64,000 bases of DNA from Kaistella pullorum. Its GTDB lineage: Bacteria; Bacteroidota; Bacteroidia; Flavobacteriales; Weeksellaceae. The stretch covers positions 310,001 to 374,000 of the forward strand of contig NZ_JACSPS010000003.1 in assembly GCF_014837035.1 (NCBI RefSeq). Reading direction: 5' to 3'. The notes beneath the pieces were generated by a model. The model worked only from the letters and a program-made list of their open reading frames with translations. It did no database searches and was not told where the DNA came from. Below are positions 9,389 to 16,977 of the stretch, piece by piece; positions within the stretch are counted from its first letter, which is position 1, and each line of letters begins with the position of its first letter. A program made the translations under genes and the position numbers.

Positions 9389-9396
9389 CAAAGTTA
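9389..9396 (-). promoter_or_regulatory. -7 promoter element of sdhCAB
   Basis: TAACTTTG on the minus strand, 27 bases upstream of the sdhC ATG, matches TAnnTTTG. The -33 region has only a partial match (TCTG near 9417-9420). Confidence 0.55.
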
Positions 9397-9495
9397 GAAA
9401 ATTGAGCAGGTATAAGCAGATGAGAAATATCAGAATAGTTTAGTTTGTAATCTTTCTAAATAAGATTTTAAATACTCAAACGTCCTGAAAACAGC

Positions 9496-11274
9496 TTAGC
9501 GCTTCCGCTCAAAATGGTAAGTCCTGTCGCCAATTGTCACCTTTTTCACTTCCGCCGGTAAAATCTTGATGATATAATTCTGCGTTCTGCGGGAGGTGAG
9601 ATACGGTTCCATCACATATTTCTGCACCTTCTCTCTATCGGCGTTGTTACTCATGATAAAAAGCACGTGTTTTCCAGTCTTTACAGAAATAATGTTTTCC
9701 TTTAAATATCTGTGCTCCAAAATTTCATTGATCTGGGAAGATTTATAATTGAGCAAACCGCGCAGCGAAACGAATATCAATAAAAAATAAATCAGCCTTA
9801 AACTGTTTTTGATACTGAATTTCACAATGACAAATTTCAACAGATAGACACAGACCAGCGCGACAACCACTTCCGGAAATGACATCGGTATCATCGTATT
9901 AAAGGCAAAATCTACTTCAGCGAAATGATGGATTATCTTTAAAGTTACATTTACAAATGCATCAAATACCGCAGCCAGCCAATTAGAATTAACGCCAAAA
10001 GCAGCGAGGAACGTCATTAAGAGAGAAAAAACAATCAATATTTGAGAAAACGGAATGATCAGCAGATTAGCAGGCAGCGAAACGAATGAATATTGATGGA
10101 AATAATAGATGACAAGCGGTAACGTAGCGACCTGTGCGGCAAAACTTATTGAAACAATATTGACTAAAAAGTTCTGGAAATCATTTTTAGGATTCGGAAG
10201 GTATCTCAAAACCGGTTTGTTAAACCAAAATATCCCGAATACGGCCAGAAAACTGAGCTGGAAACCTACATCATAAAGCTGATGCGAGTCATAAATCAAT
10301 ATAATAAAAGCTGCCAACGCCATCGCATGCAGAAAATCGGGTTTCCGCTGAAGCAGGACGTAACAGTAATACGCTGAAATCATGATGCAGCTGCGAACTA
10401 CTGAACTTCCGTAACCGATAAATATGGCAAAACTCCAGATCAGCACGAGGGAAATAATAATCTTCACATTACGGAAGCGTGGCGGAAAAATTGGATTCAA
10501 AACCAGTAAAATTAACCAGAATATTACCGCCATGTGCGAACCCGAAATCGCGAGGATATGCGTAAGTCCGGATTTGCTGAAATCCTGCACCGTGCCCGCG
10601 TCCATCTCTGTCCTGTCTGCCAGAATAATCCCTTTCGTGAATTCTCTTGCCCGTTTGCTGTATGCCTGAGCATCAATATTGCGCAAAATTTCCAGCCTTT
10701 TTTGCCTGATTTTTTCTGCGAAAGCGAGGTCATCCCGCTCCGCGGCGGCGATCTGATTACTTGCAAATGCGCGAAAAAAAATCTGCTGCCGCGACATGTA
10801 TTTGGCATAATCAAACTGGAAATCGCTGTAAGGCTTTTCGAGTCGCGAAATATAAAGTTCCGTCTTGTAGTAATGTCGAAAATCGAGTTCAGGCTGTTCT
10901 TTTGGAACTGAGAGGACACTTTTAATCTTAACCGAATCCTGCCAAATCTCTATCTCGTAGCGCCTGTTTTTCTCATTCGAGTTTAGCTTCCGTGAAAGCT
11001 TAAAAACCGCTTCTGCAGTCCCCAAAACATGCGGAAAATCGGTCTTGTCAGAGTTTGTGGCGTGCGCGAAAATGCCGAGTGTAAAAAAGAGGAAAATGAG
11101 CGATGCATGTCTGAGCGTGCGCAGATAGAAGTGATTCAGGAAAAAGCTGGAAAGACTTATGAAACCAATGACCAGAAGTGCATAAACAGTGGCCGCACGA
11201 AATTCCGCGAAATCCTGCAGCGCGATCCCGAGACTGAAACTGATACAGAGAATGAGGAGCGGCTGCTTGTGCAA
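9496..11274 (-). CDS. comEC: ComEC/Rec2-family membrane protein without nuclease domain
   Basis: 592 residues. It starts with three closely spaced hydrophobic segments and a DUF4131-like domain, continues with an OB-like region (about 85-200), and then has the polytopic Competence domain from about 210, including the family motif LAISGSHMAVI at 241-251. In naturally transformable bacteria ComEC forms the channel that takes up single-stranded DNA. The C-terminal metallo-beta-lactamase nuclease found in many ComECs is missing: after the last helices only about 85 residues remain and no HxHxDH is present. It is the last gene of a dipeptidase-lpxB-comEC unit, 53 bases after lpxB. Confidence 0.88.
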   Translation of the reverse strand: MHKQPLLILCISFSLGIALQDFAEFRAATVYALLVIGFISLSSFFLNHFYLRTLRHASLIFLFFTLGIFAHATNSDKTDFPHVLGTAEAVFKLSRKLNSNEKNRRYEIEIWQDSVKIKSVLSVPKEQPELDFRHYYKTELYISRLEKPYSDFQFDYAKYMSRQQIFFRAFASNQIAAAERDDLAFAEKIRQKRLEILRNIDAQAYSKRAREFTKGIILADRTEMDAGTVQDFSKSGLTHILAISGSHMAVIFWLILLVLNPIFPPRFRNVKIIISLVLIWSFAIFIGYGSSVVRSCIMISAYYCYVLLQRKPDFLHAMALAAFIILIYDSHQLYDVGFQLSFLAVFGIFWFNKPVLRYLPNPKNDFQNFLVNIVSISFAAQVATLPLVIYYFHQYSFVSLPANLLIIPFSQILIVFSLLMTFLAAFGVNSNWLAAVFDAFVNVTLKIIHHFAEVDFAFNTMIPMSFPEVVVALVCVYLLKFVIVKFSIKNSLRLIYFLLIFVSLRGLLNYKSSQINEILEHRYLKENIISVKTGKHVLFIMSNNADREKVQKYVMEPYLTSRRTQNYIIKILPAEVKKVTIGDRTYHFERKR

Positions 11275-11326
11275 GGGTGTTTTTCAGATAAATTTACTTT
11301 AAAATCACCCGCTGCAAACCGTAAAA

Positions 11327-12433
11327 TCACCCATTCACAATAATATCCGCAGCTCTTTCACTCGCACCGCTGCCGCCCAGTTTGTGTCGAAGTTCTGAAT
11401 ATTGTGTCAGCATTCTTTCACGGTTTTCACCGTGCAAAATATTCTCAAGCTCGTGCTTTAATCTGTCCGTCTTCAGTTCTTTCTGAATAAGTTCCGTCAC
11501 AATCTCGCGATCCATTATCAGGTTAACGAGCGAGATGTATTTAATGTTTTTCACCACGCGCTTCGCGATCTCATAGGAAACCTGGCTGCTGCGGTAACAC
11601 ACGACCTGCGGCACATTAAGCAGCGCCGTTTCCAGCGTCGCCGTACCCGATGTGACGAGTGCCGCAGAGGAACACCTCAACAGATCGTAAGTCTTGTTTG
11701 AAACGAAATGCACGTTTTCGTCAACATATCTTTGGTAAAAAGACCGTGGCAAACTAGGCGCGCCCGCAATTACAAACTGATACTCTTTAAAATAAGGCCT
11801 CACCGAAAGCATCAGTTCCAGCATCTTCGTCACTTCCTGCTCACGCGAACCCGGCAGTAAGGCGATGATTTCTTTGGAATTTAAACCGTTTTCCATTTTG
11901 AACTCATCTGAATCAACCGGAGGAAGATTTGAAATCGCATCTAGCAGCGGGTGGCCCACAAAATGAGCATCCACGCTGTGACCTTTGTAGAAATCTTTCT
12001 CAAATGGTAAAATCACGAGCATCTCATCTACGAAAGCGCGGATCTTTTTTACGCGGCCCTCTTTCCAGGCCCAAAGTTGCGGCGAAATATAATACACGAC
12101 CTTGATTCCGAGACTTTTTGCAAATTCTGCAATCCTTAGATTAAAGCCCGGATAATCTACCAAAATCAACACATCGGGTTTATATGCTTTAAGGTCATCT
12201 TTGCAAAACCGGATGTTTTTCAGAATTGTCCGGATGTTTTTCGCCACTTCCAAAAATCCCATGAAAGCGAGATCTTTGTAATGTTTTACGGGTTGAAAAC
12301 CTGCCACATCCGCCATCAGATCACCGCCCCAAAAGCGGAATTCCGCAGCCAAATCTTTTTGTTTCAAAGATTTCATGAGGTTGGAGGCGTGTAAGTCTCC
12401 CGAGGCTTCGCCGGCAATGATGTAGTATTTCAA
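11327..12433 (-). CDS. lpxB: Lipid-A-disaccharide synthase
   Basis: 368 residues, family-typical length. It joins UDP-2,3-diacylglucosamine and lipid X to make the tetra-acyl disaccharide 1-phosphate of lipid A at the cytoplasmic face of the inner membrane. It opens with the signature GEASGDLHASNLM (8-20). Further markers are VDYPGFNLRIA, YYISPQLWAWKEGR, LLPGSREQEV and TSGTATLETALLNVPQVVCYR in the nucleotide-sugar half. Its presence shows a Gram-negative outer membrane with LPS or lipooligosaccharide. It starts 11 bases after the dipeptidase gene ends, so the two are co-transcribed. Confidence 0.95.
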   Translation of the reverse strand: MKYYIIAGEASGDLHASNLMKSLKQKDLAAEFRFWGGDLMADVAGFQPVKHYKDLAFMGFLEVAKNIRTILKNIRFCKDDLKAYKPDVLILVDYPGFNLRIAEFAKSLGIKVVYYISPQLWAWKEGRVKKIRAFVDEMLVILPFEKDFYKGHSVDAHFVGHPLLDAISNLPPVDSDEFKMENGLNSKEIIALLPGSREQEVTKMLELMLSVRPYFKEYQFVIAGAPSLPRSFYQRYVDENVHFVSNKTYDLLRCSSAALVTSGTATLETALLNVPQVVCYRSSQVSYEIAKRVVKNIKYISLVNLIMDREIVTELIQKELKTDRLKHELENILHGENRERMLTQYSELRHKLGGSGASERAADIIVNG

Positions 12434-12444
12434 GTCGCTAAATA

Positions 12445-13407
12445 TTAATTTTTGTACAATCTGTTAAAATAGTTCAGAACGTTTTCCTGACTTACTTTAT
12501 TCTTAAAATCTTCGGAAAAAAGATCTGTAATCTTCTCATTGATTTTGCTGTAAGCAGTAGAATTTCCGTACTCGTCAAAGAAAAAAGGATATCTCGACTG
12601 ATCCGGATGTGATTTATCATCAAAGAAATCAGCGCCAAAACAAAGGTGGTTTTCTGCGCCTAATTTCACAGCGTGCTCAATATGTCGGTAAAGATAATCT
12701 GGATCTTCAGGATTGATGAAGCTTTTCACCAAATTCAACCCGATCAGTCCGCCACGTCTGACAATTTCCTGCACCAATTCATCGGGCAGATTTCGGTTGT
12801 GGTTAAAGACGGCGCGCATATTCGAATGACTTGCGATAACTGGAATATTTAAGTTTTTACCGTCAATGAGATTCAGTATATCGAAGGCTAGTTTGTCGCT
12901 GGTATGTGAAAGGTCAACGGCAATTTTTCGGTTATTTAAATATTCAATCAGAAGTTTGCCATCCCCTTTTAAACCTGCTTCCGTGAAATTTCCGCCGCCA
13001 AAACGGTTTTCTAAATGATGGGTGAGTCCCACATACATCAGATGTGCGTTGTCATTCAGCAAATCAAAATTCTCGAAAGCCTTATCAATAGGCATATCTT
13101 CTTCACAAAGCCCGGAAGCATTTTCAATTGCGGAAATAATTCCAACTTTACCTTGTTGAAGTAGAATATCCGATGGGTCGATTTCGAAAAACTCAGGAAG
13201 ATTTACTAAATCTTTATATATCTGAAGCTGTCGTTTTGCATAATCAACACTTCCCTTTTCCGTACCGGAATAAAAGGCCATCACCTGCATCGCGACGTTG
13301 CCTTCAAGAAGTTTCGGCAGCGAACACCGTATGTCACCATCTATGGCCGCACGATCCTGAATAAGATAGGCGGTAAGATCACAGTGAAGGTCGATGTTTT
13401 TATCCAA
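12445..13407 (-). CDS. Membrane dipeptidase-like metallopeptidase, family M19
   Basis: 320 residues with the TIM-barrel metal site of M19 dipeptidases: IDLHCD at 5-10 (HxD), the bridging Glu in SAIENASGL, and later VDLSHTSD and VIASHSNMRAV. It should hydrolyse dipeptides, possibly with relaxed stereospecificity. No signal peptide is seen, so it is cytoplasmic. The best start is TTG at 13407; upstream in frame lie only four codons before a stop, none of them ATG. It heads the unit with lpxB and comEC. A -7 box lies 45 bases upstream. Confidence 0.85.
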   Translation of the reverse strand: MDKNIDLHCDLTAYLIQDRAAIDGDIRCSLPKLLEGNVAMQVMAFYSGTEKGSVDYAKRQLQIYKDLVNLPEFFEIDPSDILLQQGKVGIISAIENASGLCEEDMPIDKAFENFDLLNDNAHLMYVGLTHHLENRFGGGNFTEAGLKGDGKLLIEYLNNRKIAVDLSHTSDKLAFDILNLIDGKNLNIPVIASHSNMRAVFNHNRNLPDELVQEIVRRGGLIGLNLVKSFINPEDPDYLYRHIEHAVKLGAENHLCFGADFFDDKSHPDQSRYPFFFDEYGNSTAYSKINEKITDLFSEDFKNKVSQENVLNYFNRLYKN

Positions 13408-13439
13408 AAGCAGGGATTTTTAGTTCGCTGGAATTAGCG

Positions 13440-13447
13440 TATTTTTG
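13440..13447 (+). promoter_or_regulatory. -7 promoter element for DUF2480/DUF2723 genes
   Basis: TATTTTTG on the plus strand, 18 bases upstream of the ATG at 13466, fits TAnnTTTG. It lies only 4 bases from the oppositely directed box at 13452-13459. Confidence 0.5.
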
Positions 13448-13451
13448 TTGT

Positions 13452-13459
13452 CAAAGATA
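13452..13459 (-). promoter_or_regulatory. -7 promoter element for dipeptidase-lpxB-comEC
   Basis: TATCTTTG on the minus strand fits TAnnTTTG and lies 45 bases upstream of the TTG start at 13407. It faces the plus-strand box at 13440-13447, so the two polymerase sites overlap. Confidence 0.5.
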
Positions 13460-13465
13460 AATAAA

Positions 13466-13975
13466 ATGTCCGACGGATTTGAAATAAAAAATAAAGTAGC
13501 CGACAGCGGTTTGGTGAATTTTGACCTCGAAAAACTGCTGCCAAAAGGAAAAAGAATCGGCATCGATTTAAAGGATTTTTTGTGGGAAGGAATCATTTTA
13601 AAAGAGAAAGATTTCCGCGAAAAAGTAGCCGCCATTTCTGCGGAAGAATTCAGCAATAGTTACGTTTACATCTTTAATTCTGCGGAAGCAATTGTTCCCC
13701 TGTGGGCTTACTTCCTGCTAACCGCAAAAATTACGGAAAGCGCCCGAAAAATTGTGTACGGCAGCCGTGAAGATCTTGAAATGGTCTTAATGCACGACGC
13801 GATTCAGCAGTACGATTTTTCTGAAATGTCTGGTAAAAGAATTTTGGTAAAAGGCTGTTCCGATGAGAACATCCCAGAAAACGCCTACATCGAGTTGGTT
13901 GAAAGACTGAAACCAATTGCGAAATCGCTGATGTTCGGCGAAGCCTGTTCGAATGTGCCGATTTTCAAAAATTAA
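13466..13975 (+). CDS. DUF2480 family protein
   Basis: 169 residues from the ATG at 13466 (a TTG 21 bases upstream overlaps the promoter box and is not used here). It is soluble, with no signal peptide or membrane segment. Segments KGKRIGIDLKDFLWEGIILKEK and SGKRILVKGCSDENIPENAY look like a conserved alpha/beta fold typical of DUF2480, a Bacteroidota family without known function. It is followed after 6 bases by the DUF2723-like membrane gene, so the two are likely co-transcribed. Confidence 0.78.
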   Translation: MSDGFEIKNKVADSGLVNFDLEKLLPKGKRIGIDLKDFLWEGIILKEKDFREKVAAISAEEFSNSYVYIFNSAEAIVPLWAYFLLTAKITESARKIVYGSREDLEMVLMHDAIQQYDFSEMSGKRILVKGCSDENIPENAYIELVERLKPIAKSLMFGEACSNVPIFKN

Positions 13976-13981
13976 GCACTT

Positions 13982-15250
13982 ATGGAGAAATACCGGAATC
14001 CGGCGCTGATTTTCCTTATTTTTCTGCTGATCTACGTCCTCGGTTCTTTCAGCAAGGTGCCGTTTGGCGACTGTATGCCGCTTGTTTTGGATACGGAACT
14101 CGGTGTTTTTATAAAAAGAGCCACGCCCACCTCGCACTTTCTGTACAGCAATGCAGCCATCTTTATTAAAAACATCACCAACCTCGATGCAATTTTGGTA
14201 AGCCGTTATCTCGTGATTGTTGCGGGTGCTTTTGTGGTGATGATGGTGTACAAAACCGTACATCTGCTTACAAAAAAAGATTGGGTTTCCGTAGTCGCGG
14301 CTTTCGTGTTCGGTTTCAGTTTCACTTTTTGGCGCAATGCAGAAATTGTGGAAGTGTACACTTTTAATATGGTGTGGATTTCGCTGCTGTTGCATTACCT
14401 CATCAAAGTATTCCTGGTCGAAAAAAACCGTGAAACTAATATGGTGCTCGCTGCATTTTTCCTTTCGGTGAGCGTATGGGCACATATTCAGAATATATTT
14501 TTTATTCCGTCAGTGCTGCTGATGCTTTTGTATTTTAAAAACCACAGTCGCGCTGCATTGATTTCACTTCTACTGCCTATCCTCAGTTTTGCGCTGATGA
14601 TTTGGTTGAATTCCAGCCAAAATCTTCCCGCTGAAAGCATCTTTAAATCCGGTGACAAAACATGGGTTTCCGACACATTTAAAAAAGATTTCGTCACCTA
14701 TCTTAAAGATTTTGTCAAAGCGTTCGGATATCTCCTGTATAATTTCAATTTCTTCACAGTTGCCGGAATATTTGGTATCATCATGCTTTTCCGAACTAAC
14801 CTTAAACTCTTTTGGGTGATTTCGGCAGCAGCGGTTTTGATATACGGCTTTGCAACTTTTTACGCGGTGACCGACAACTACGTCTTTTTCCTGCCTTTCA
14901 ACTATATTTTCGCTTTGTCAATCGGGCTTGGACTTTCAAGTTTTCGAAATCAAAACCGCATCGCTCAGTTTGCGCCGGTTTGTGTTTTAATACCTTTGTT
15001 TTATCTTTTTACGTATAAAATCGTCTCGGAAATACCCGCAGCTAAGAATTTTGAAGATGCCAAATCATACAAGGGCGGCTTGCGATATTATCTGCTTCCC
15101 TGGATGACCGATAACGTTGGCATCTTAGAATTTACAGTTGAAGAACGGACAGCACCGGAAGCAGTGACGTGGATGGTGAAAAGTTCCGAAGAGTACATCA
15201 AAATACTGAAAAGTAAGGGTCTGACGGAGGGCGAGATCAAAGCGCGTTAA
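13982..15250 (+). CDS. DUF2723-like polytopic membrane protein (GT-C glycosyltransferase type)
   Basis: 422 residues with many hydrophobic helices from about residue 8 to 350 and a soluble C-terminal tail of some 60 residues. FWRNAEIVEVYTFN (about 116-129) matches the conserved loop of DUF2723/GT117 proteins, and the early loop PFGDCMPLVLDTELG carries an Asp and a Glu as in GT-C folds. Such enzymes transfer sugars from polyprenyl-phosphate donors to periplasmic acceptors, but donor and acceptor are unknown here. The protein is short for the family (many DUF2723 proteins are much longer). Confidence 0.7.
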   Translation: MEKYRNPALIFLIFLLIYVLGSFSKVPFGDCMPLVLDTELGVFIKRATPTSHFLYSNAAIFIKNITNLDAILVSRYLVIVAGAFVVMMVYKTVHLLTKKDWVSVVAAFVFGFSFTFWRNAEIVEVYTFNMVWISLLLHYLIKVFLVEKNRETNMVLAAFFLSVSVWAHIQNIFFIPSVLLMLLYFKNHSRAALISLLLPILSFALMIWLNSSQNLPAESIFKSGDKTWVSDTFKKDFVTYLKDFVKAFGYLLYNFNFFTVAGIFGIIMLFRTNLKLFWVISAAAVLIYGFATFYAVTDNYVFFLPFNYIFALSIGLGLSSFRNQNRIAQFAPVCVLIPLFYLFTYKIVSEIPAAKNFEDAKSYKGGLRYYLLPWMTDNVGILEFTVEERTAPEAVTWMVKSSEEYIKILKSKGLTEGEIKAR

Positions 15251-15325
15251 CAAAGCACCGATTTGCGGTCTATAATTGTCGGAATGGTTTTTGGTGCAGA
15301 TTGAAGTCTAATTTAAAACCAAATC

Positions 15326-15988
15326 ATGAGCTTAATCGATTTAATCACAGGCAGCGCCGGAAACCAGGTGGCTTCGCAAGCCGAAAACAAATTCGGCATC
15401 GACAAAAACCAGGTGATTGCACTACTCGCTGTAGCTGCACCACTGGTAATTTCTTATTTAAGAAAAAAATCCCAGGATGACCCCAACGAGGCTGAAGCTT
15501 TAAACAACGCGCTGGATAAAGACCATGACGGAAGCATCCTGAATGATCCTGCGCAGGCTGAAGCGCGTCAGCAGGAAGGCGGATCAATTCTCGATCACGT
15601 TTTTGGCGGCCAGAAAAACCAGGTAGAGAACCAGCTGTCACAAAAAACCGGCATTTCGATGGACAAGATCGGTCCGGTACTCGCGATGCTTGCACCAGTT
15701 ATCATGGGATATATCGGCAAACAAAAACAATCAGGCGGAGTCTCTTCCGGCGGTGGTCTTGGTGATTTACTGGGTGGAATCCTCGGTGGCGCGCAAAGCC
15801 AGGCGCAAGCCGAACCTTCAAATCCACTGAACGATATTTTAGGAAGTGTACTTGGTGGCGGAGGCAATCAGTCTTCGGGAAACCCGCTTAATGATATCCT
15901 TGGCGGTGTTTTGGGTGGCGGCAATTCCGGGAAATCCAGCCAGGGCGGACTTGGCGGAATTCTCGGCAATATACTGGGCGGCCGGTAA
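15326..15988 (+). CDS. DUF937 domain protein with Gly-rich tail
   Basis: 220 residues. Two similar helical units (about 1-60 and 93-135, both ending in an API or AAPLVIxY-type segment: VIALLAVAAPLVISYLRKK and IGPVLAMLAPVIMGYIGKQ) are typical of DUF937. From about 140 on the chain is a Gly/Ser/Asn-rich repeat region with the unit NPLNDILGxVLGGG repeated. No signal peptide is seen. Function is unknown; related YidB-like proteins are cytoplasmic. A bidirectional terminator follows 20 bases downstream. Confidence 0.8.
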   Translation: MSLIDLITGSAGNQVASQAENKFGIDKNQVIALLAVAAPLVISYLRKKSQDDPNEAEALNNALDKDHDGSILNDPAQAEARQQEGGSILDHVFGGQKNQVENQLSQKTGISMDKIGPVLAMLAPVIMGYIGKQKQSGGVSSGGGLGDLLGGILGGAQSQAQAEPSNPLNDILGSVLGGGGNQSSGNPLNDILGGVLGGGNSGKSSQGGLGGILGNILGGR

Positions 15989-16006
15989 ATTTTTAAAGAA
16001 ATAAAA

Positions 16007-16036
16007 AAAACCGAAGAGTTATTCTTCGGTTTTTTT
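16007..16036. terminator. Bidirectional terminator between DUF937 and ribosomal protein THX genes
   Basis: Stem AACCGAAGA/TCTTCGGTT with an A-run before and a T-run after it works for both strands. The hairpin overlaps the last codons and stop of the THX gene on the minus strand. Confidence 0.85.
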
Positions 16037-16288
16037 CGGTTTAGGCTTGTCTGCTGTTTTAGGTTTCGCAGCCTTGGGTTTTACGTCCGTTGGCGGATCT
16101 GCATTTTCAGATTTATCATCCGGATAACCTACCTCCTGCCGTACGGCAACTTTAGATTTTTCGTTTTCGTTTTCATCCATTACCGTTACCGGAATCTTCT
16201 TTACGGAATTGGCTTTTCGCGGTCGTCGTTTACCATAGCTTCCGGCGGTCACTTTGCCGCGTCTGGATTTCTGATCTCCTTTTCCCAT
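16019..16288 (-). CDS. 30S ribosomal protein THX with long C-terminal tail
   Basis: 89 residues. The first 27 (MGKGDQKSRRGKVTAG, then SYGKRRPRK) match THX, a tiny basic protein that sits in the head of the 30S subunit. Thermus THX is only about 27 residues long; here about 60 residues follow, first a short conserved-looking stretch with acidic residues, then a Lys/Pro/Ala-rich tail (KPKAAKPKTADKPKPKK). The tail is probably disordered and may bind rRNA. It is a single gene, ending inside a bidirectional terminator. Confidence 0.82.
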   Translation of the reverse strand: MGKGDQKSRRGKVTAGSYGKRRPRKANSVKKIPVTVMDENENEKSKVAVRQEVGYPDDKSENADPPTDVKPKAAKPKTADKPKPKKTEE

Positions 16289-16361
16289 AAATTTTATCTG
16301 TTTTTGGTTAATGATTTAACTCAAAGTTAGCGAAATATGCCAAAATCAGACTATTAAAATA

Positions 16362-16847
16362 TCATAAAGTTCTCACCGGCCGCCTTTTCTTCTTTCGGAA
16401 ATCCCACGGTGCCACGGGCGATTTATCCTTCCACAAACCTATTTTTTTCTTTCGCGCTACCGTTTCGAGTGCGGCATAGTTCGAACTTTTGGAATATCTC
16501 TTAAAATGCCAGGCGAGGCCGTTGCGCACAAGTTCTTTCCCCAAATTCTGATTTTTATAAAAAATCTCGGCAATGAGGCGGCCATTCCTGTCGCGTTTGC
16601 CTTCGCCAACCACTTTTACGGTTTTTCCGAAACAGAAATCAGCCGCAAACTGTTTGGCTTTCTGACCGTATGGTTGCTTTTTCTCGGGCGTATCAATGTG
16701 TGCAAGACGTACAATCAACGGTTTGTTTTCGAAAAGTATCTCCATGGTATCGCCGTCTTTTACACCAATAACTTTTGCCGTGATTTGCTGGCTGAAAATG
16801 TTAGGAGAAAAAAGGATTAAGAAGGCGAGAGACAATATTTTATTCAT
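16362..16847 (-). CDS. Secreted thermonuclease-family nuclease (SNase-like)
   Basis: 161 residues: signal peptide (1-19, ending IFSQ) then a staphylococcal-nuclease OB fold. The catalytic pattern is visible: Arg in LIVRLAHIDTPE, Glu in TPEKKQPYGQKA, and Arg in DRNGRLIAEIFYKN; the metal-binding Asp residues are in VKDGDTMEI and AHIDTPE. It should cut DNA or RNA in a Ca-dependent way outside the cytoplasm. The tail RKKKIGLWKDKSPVAPWDFRKKKRR is typical. A -7 box lies upstream; no operon partners. Confidence 0.88.
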   Translation of the reverse strand: MNKILSLAFLILFSPNIFSQQITAKVIGVKDGDTMEILFENKPLIVRLAHIDTPEKKQPYGQKAKQFAADFCFGKTVKVVGEGKRDRNGRLIAEIFYKNQNLGKELVRNGLAWHFKRYSKSSNYAALETVARKKKIGLWKDKSPVAPWDFRKKKRRPVRTL

Positions 16848-16869
16848 AATTAAATTTAAAAATTTTGCC

Positions 16870-16877
16870 CAAAACTA
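16870..16877 (-). promoter_or_regulatory. -7 promoter element of the nuclease gene
   Basis: TAGTTTTG on the minus strand, 22 bases upstream of the ATG at 16847, fits TAnnTTTG. No clear -33 box. Confidence 0.45.
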
Positions 16878-16933
16878 CTCAAATAATCCCGTTGACAGTC
16901 TCCAGATGCAAGTGAACTTTAGGCCAAATGACT

Positions 16934-16941
16934 TATCTTTG
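16934..16941 (+). promoter_or_regulatory. -7 promoter element of aspS
   Basis: TATCTTTG on the plus strand, 36 bases upstream of the aspS ATG, fits TAnnTTTG. The -33 box is not recognisable at 19 bases. Confidence 0.5.
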
Positions 16942-16977
16942 CAATCGAAAAATTCATCATTAAAAAACGCTTAAAAC

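Noticed and set aside
11029-11343. 104-codon plus-strand frame opposite comEC
   Set aside because: Highly charged, no signal or domain, entirely antisense to a well-supported gene.
16892-16897. TTGACA as a sigma-70 -35 box for aspS
   Set aside because: It is 36 bases from the TATCTTTG box and the genome uses TTTG/TAnnTTTG promoters; taken as chance.
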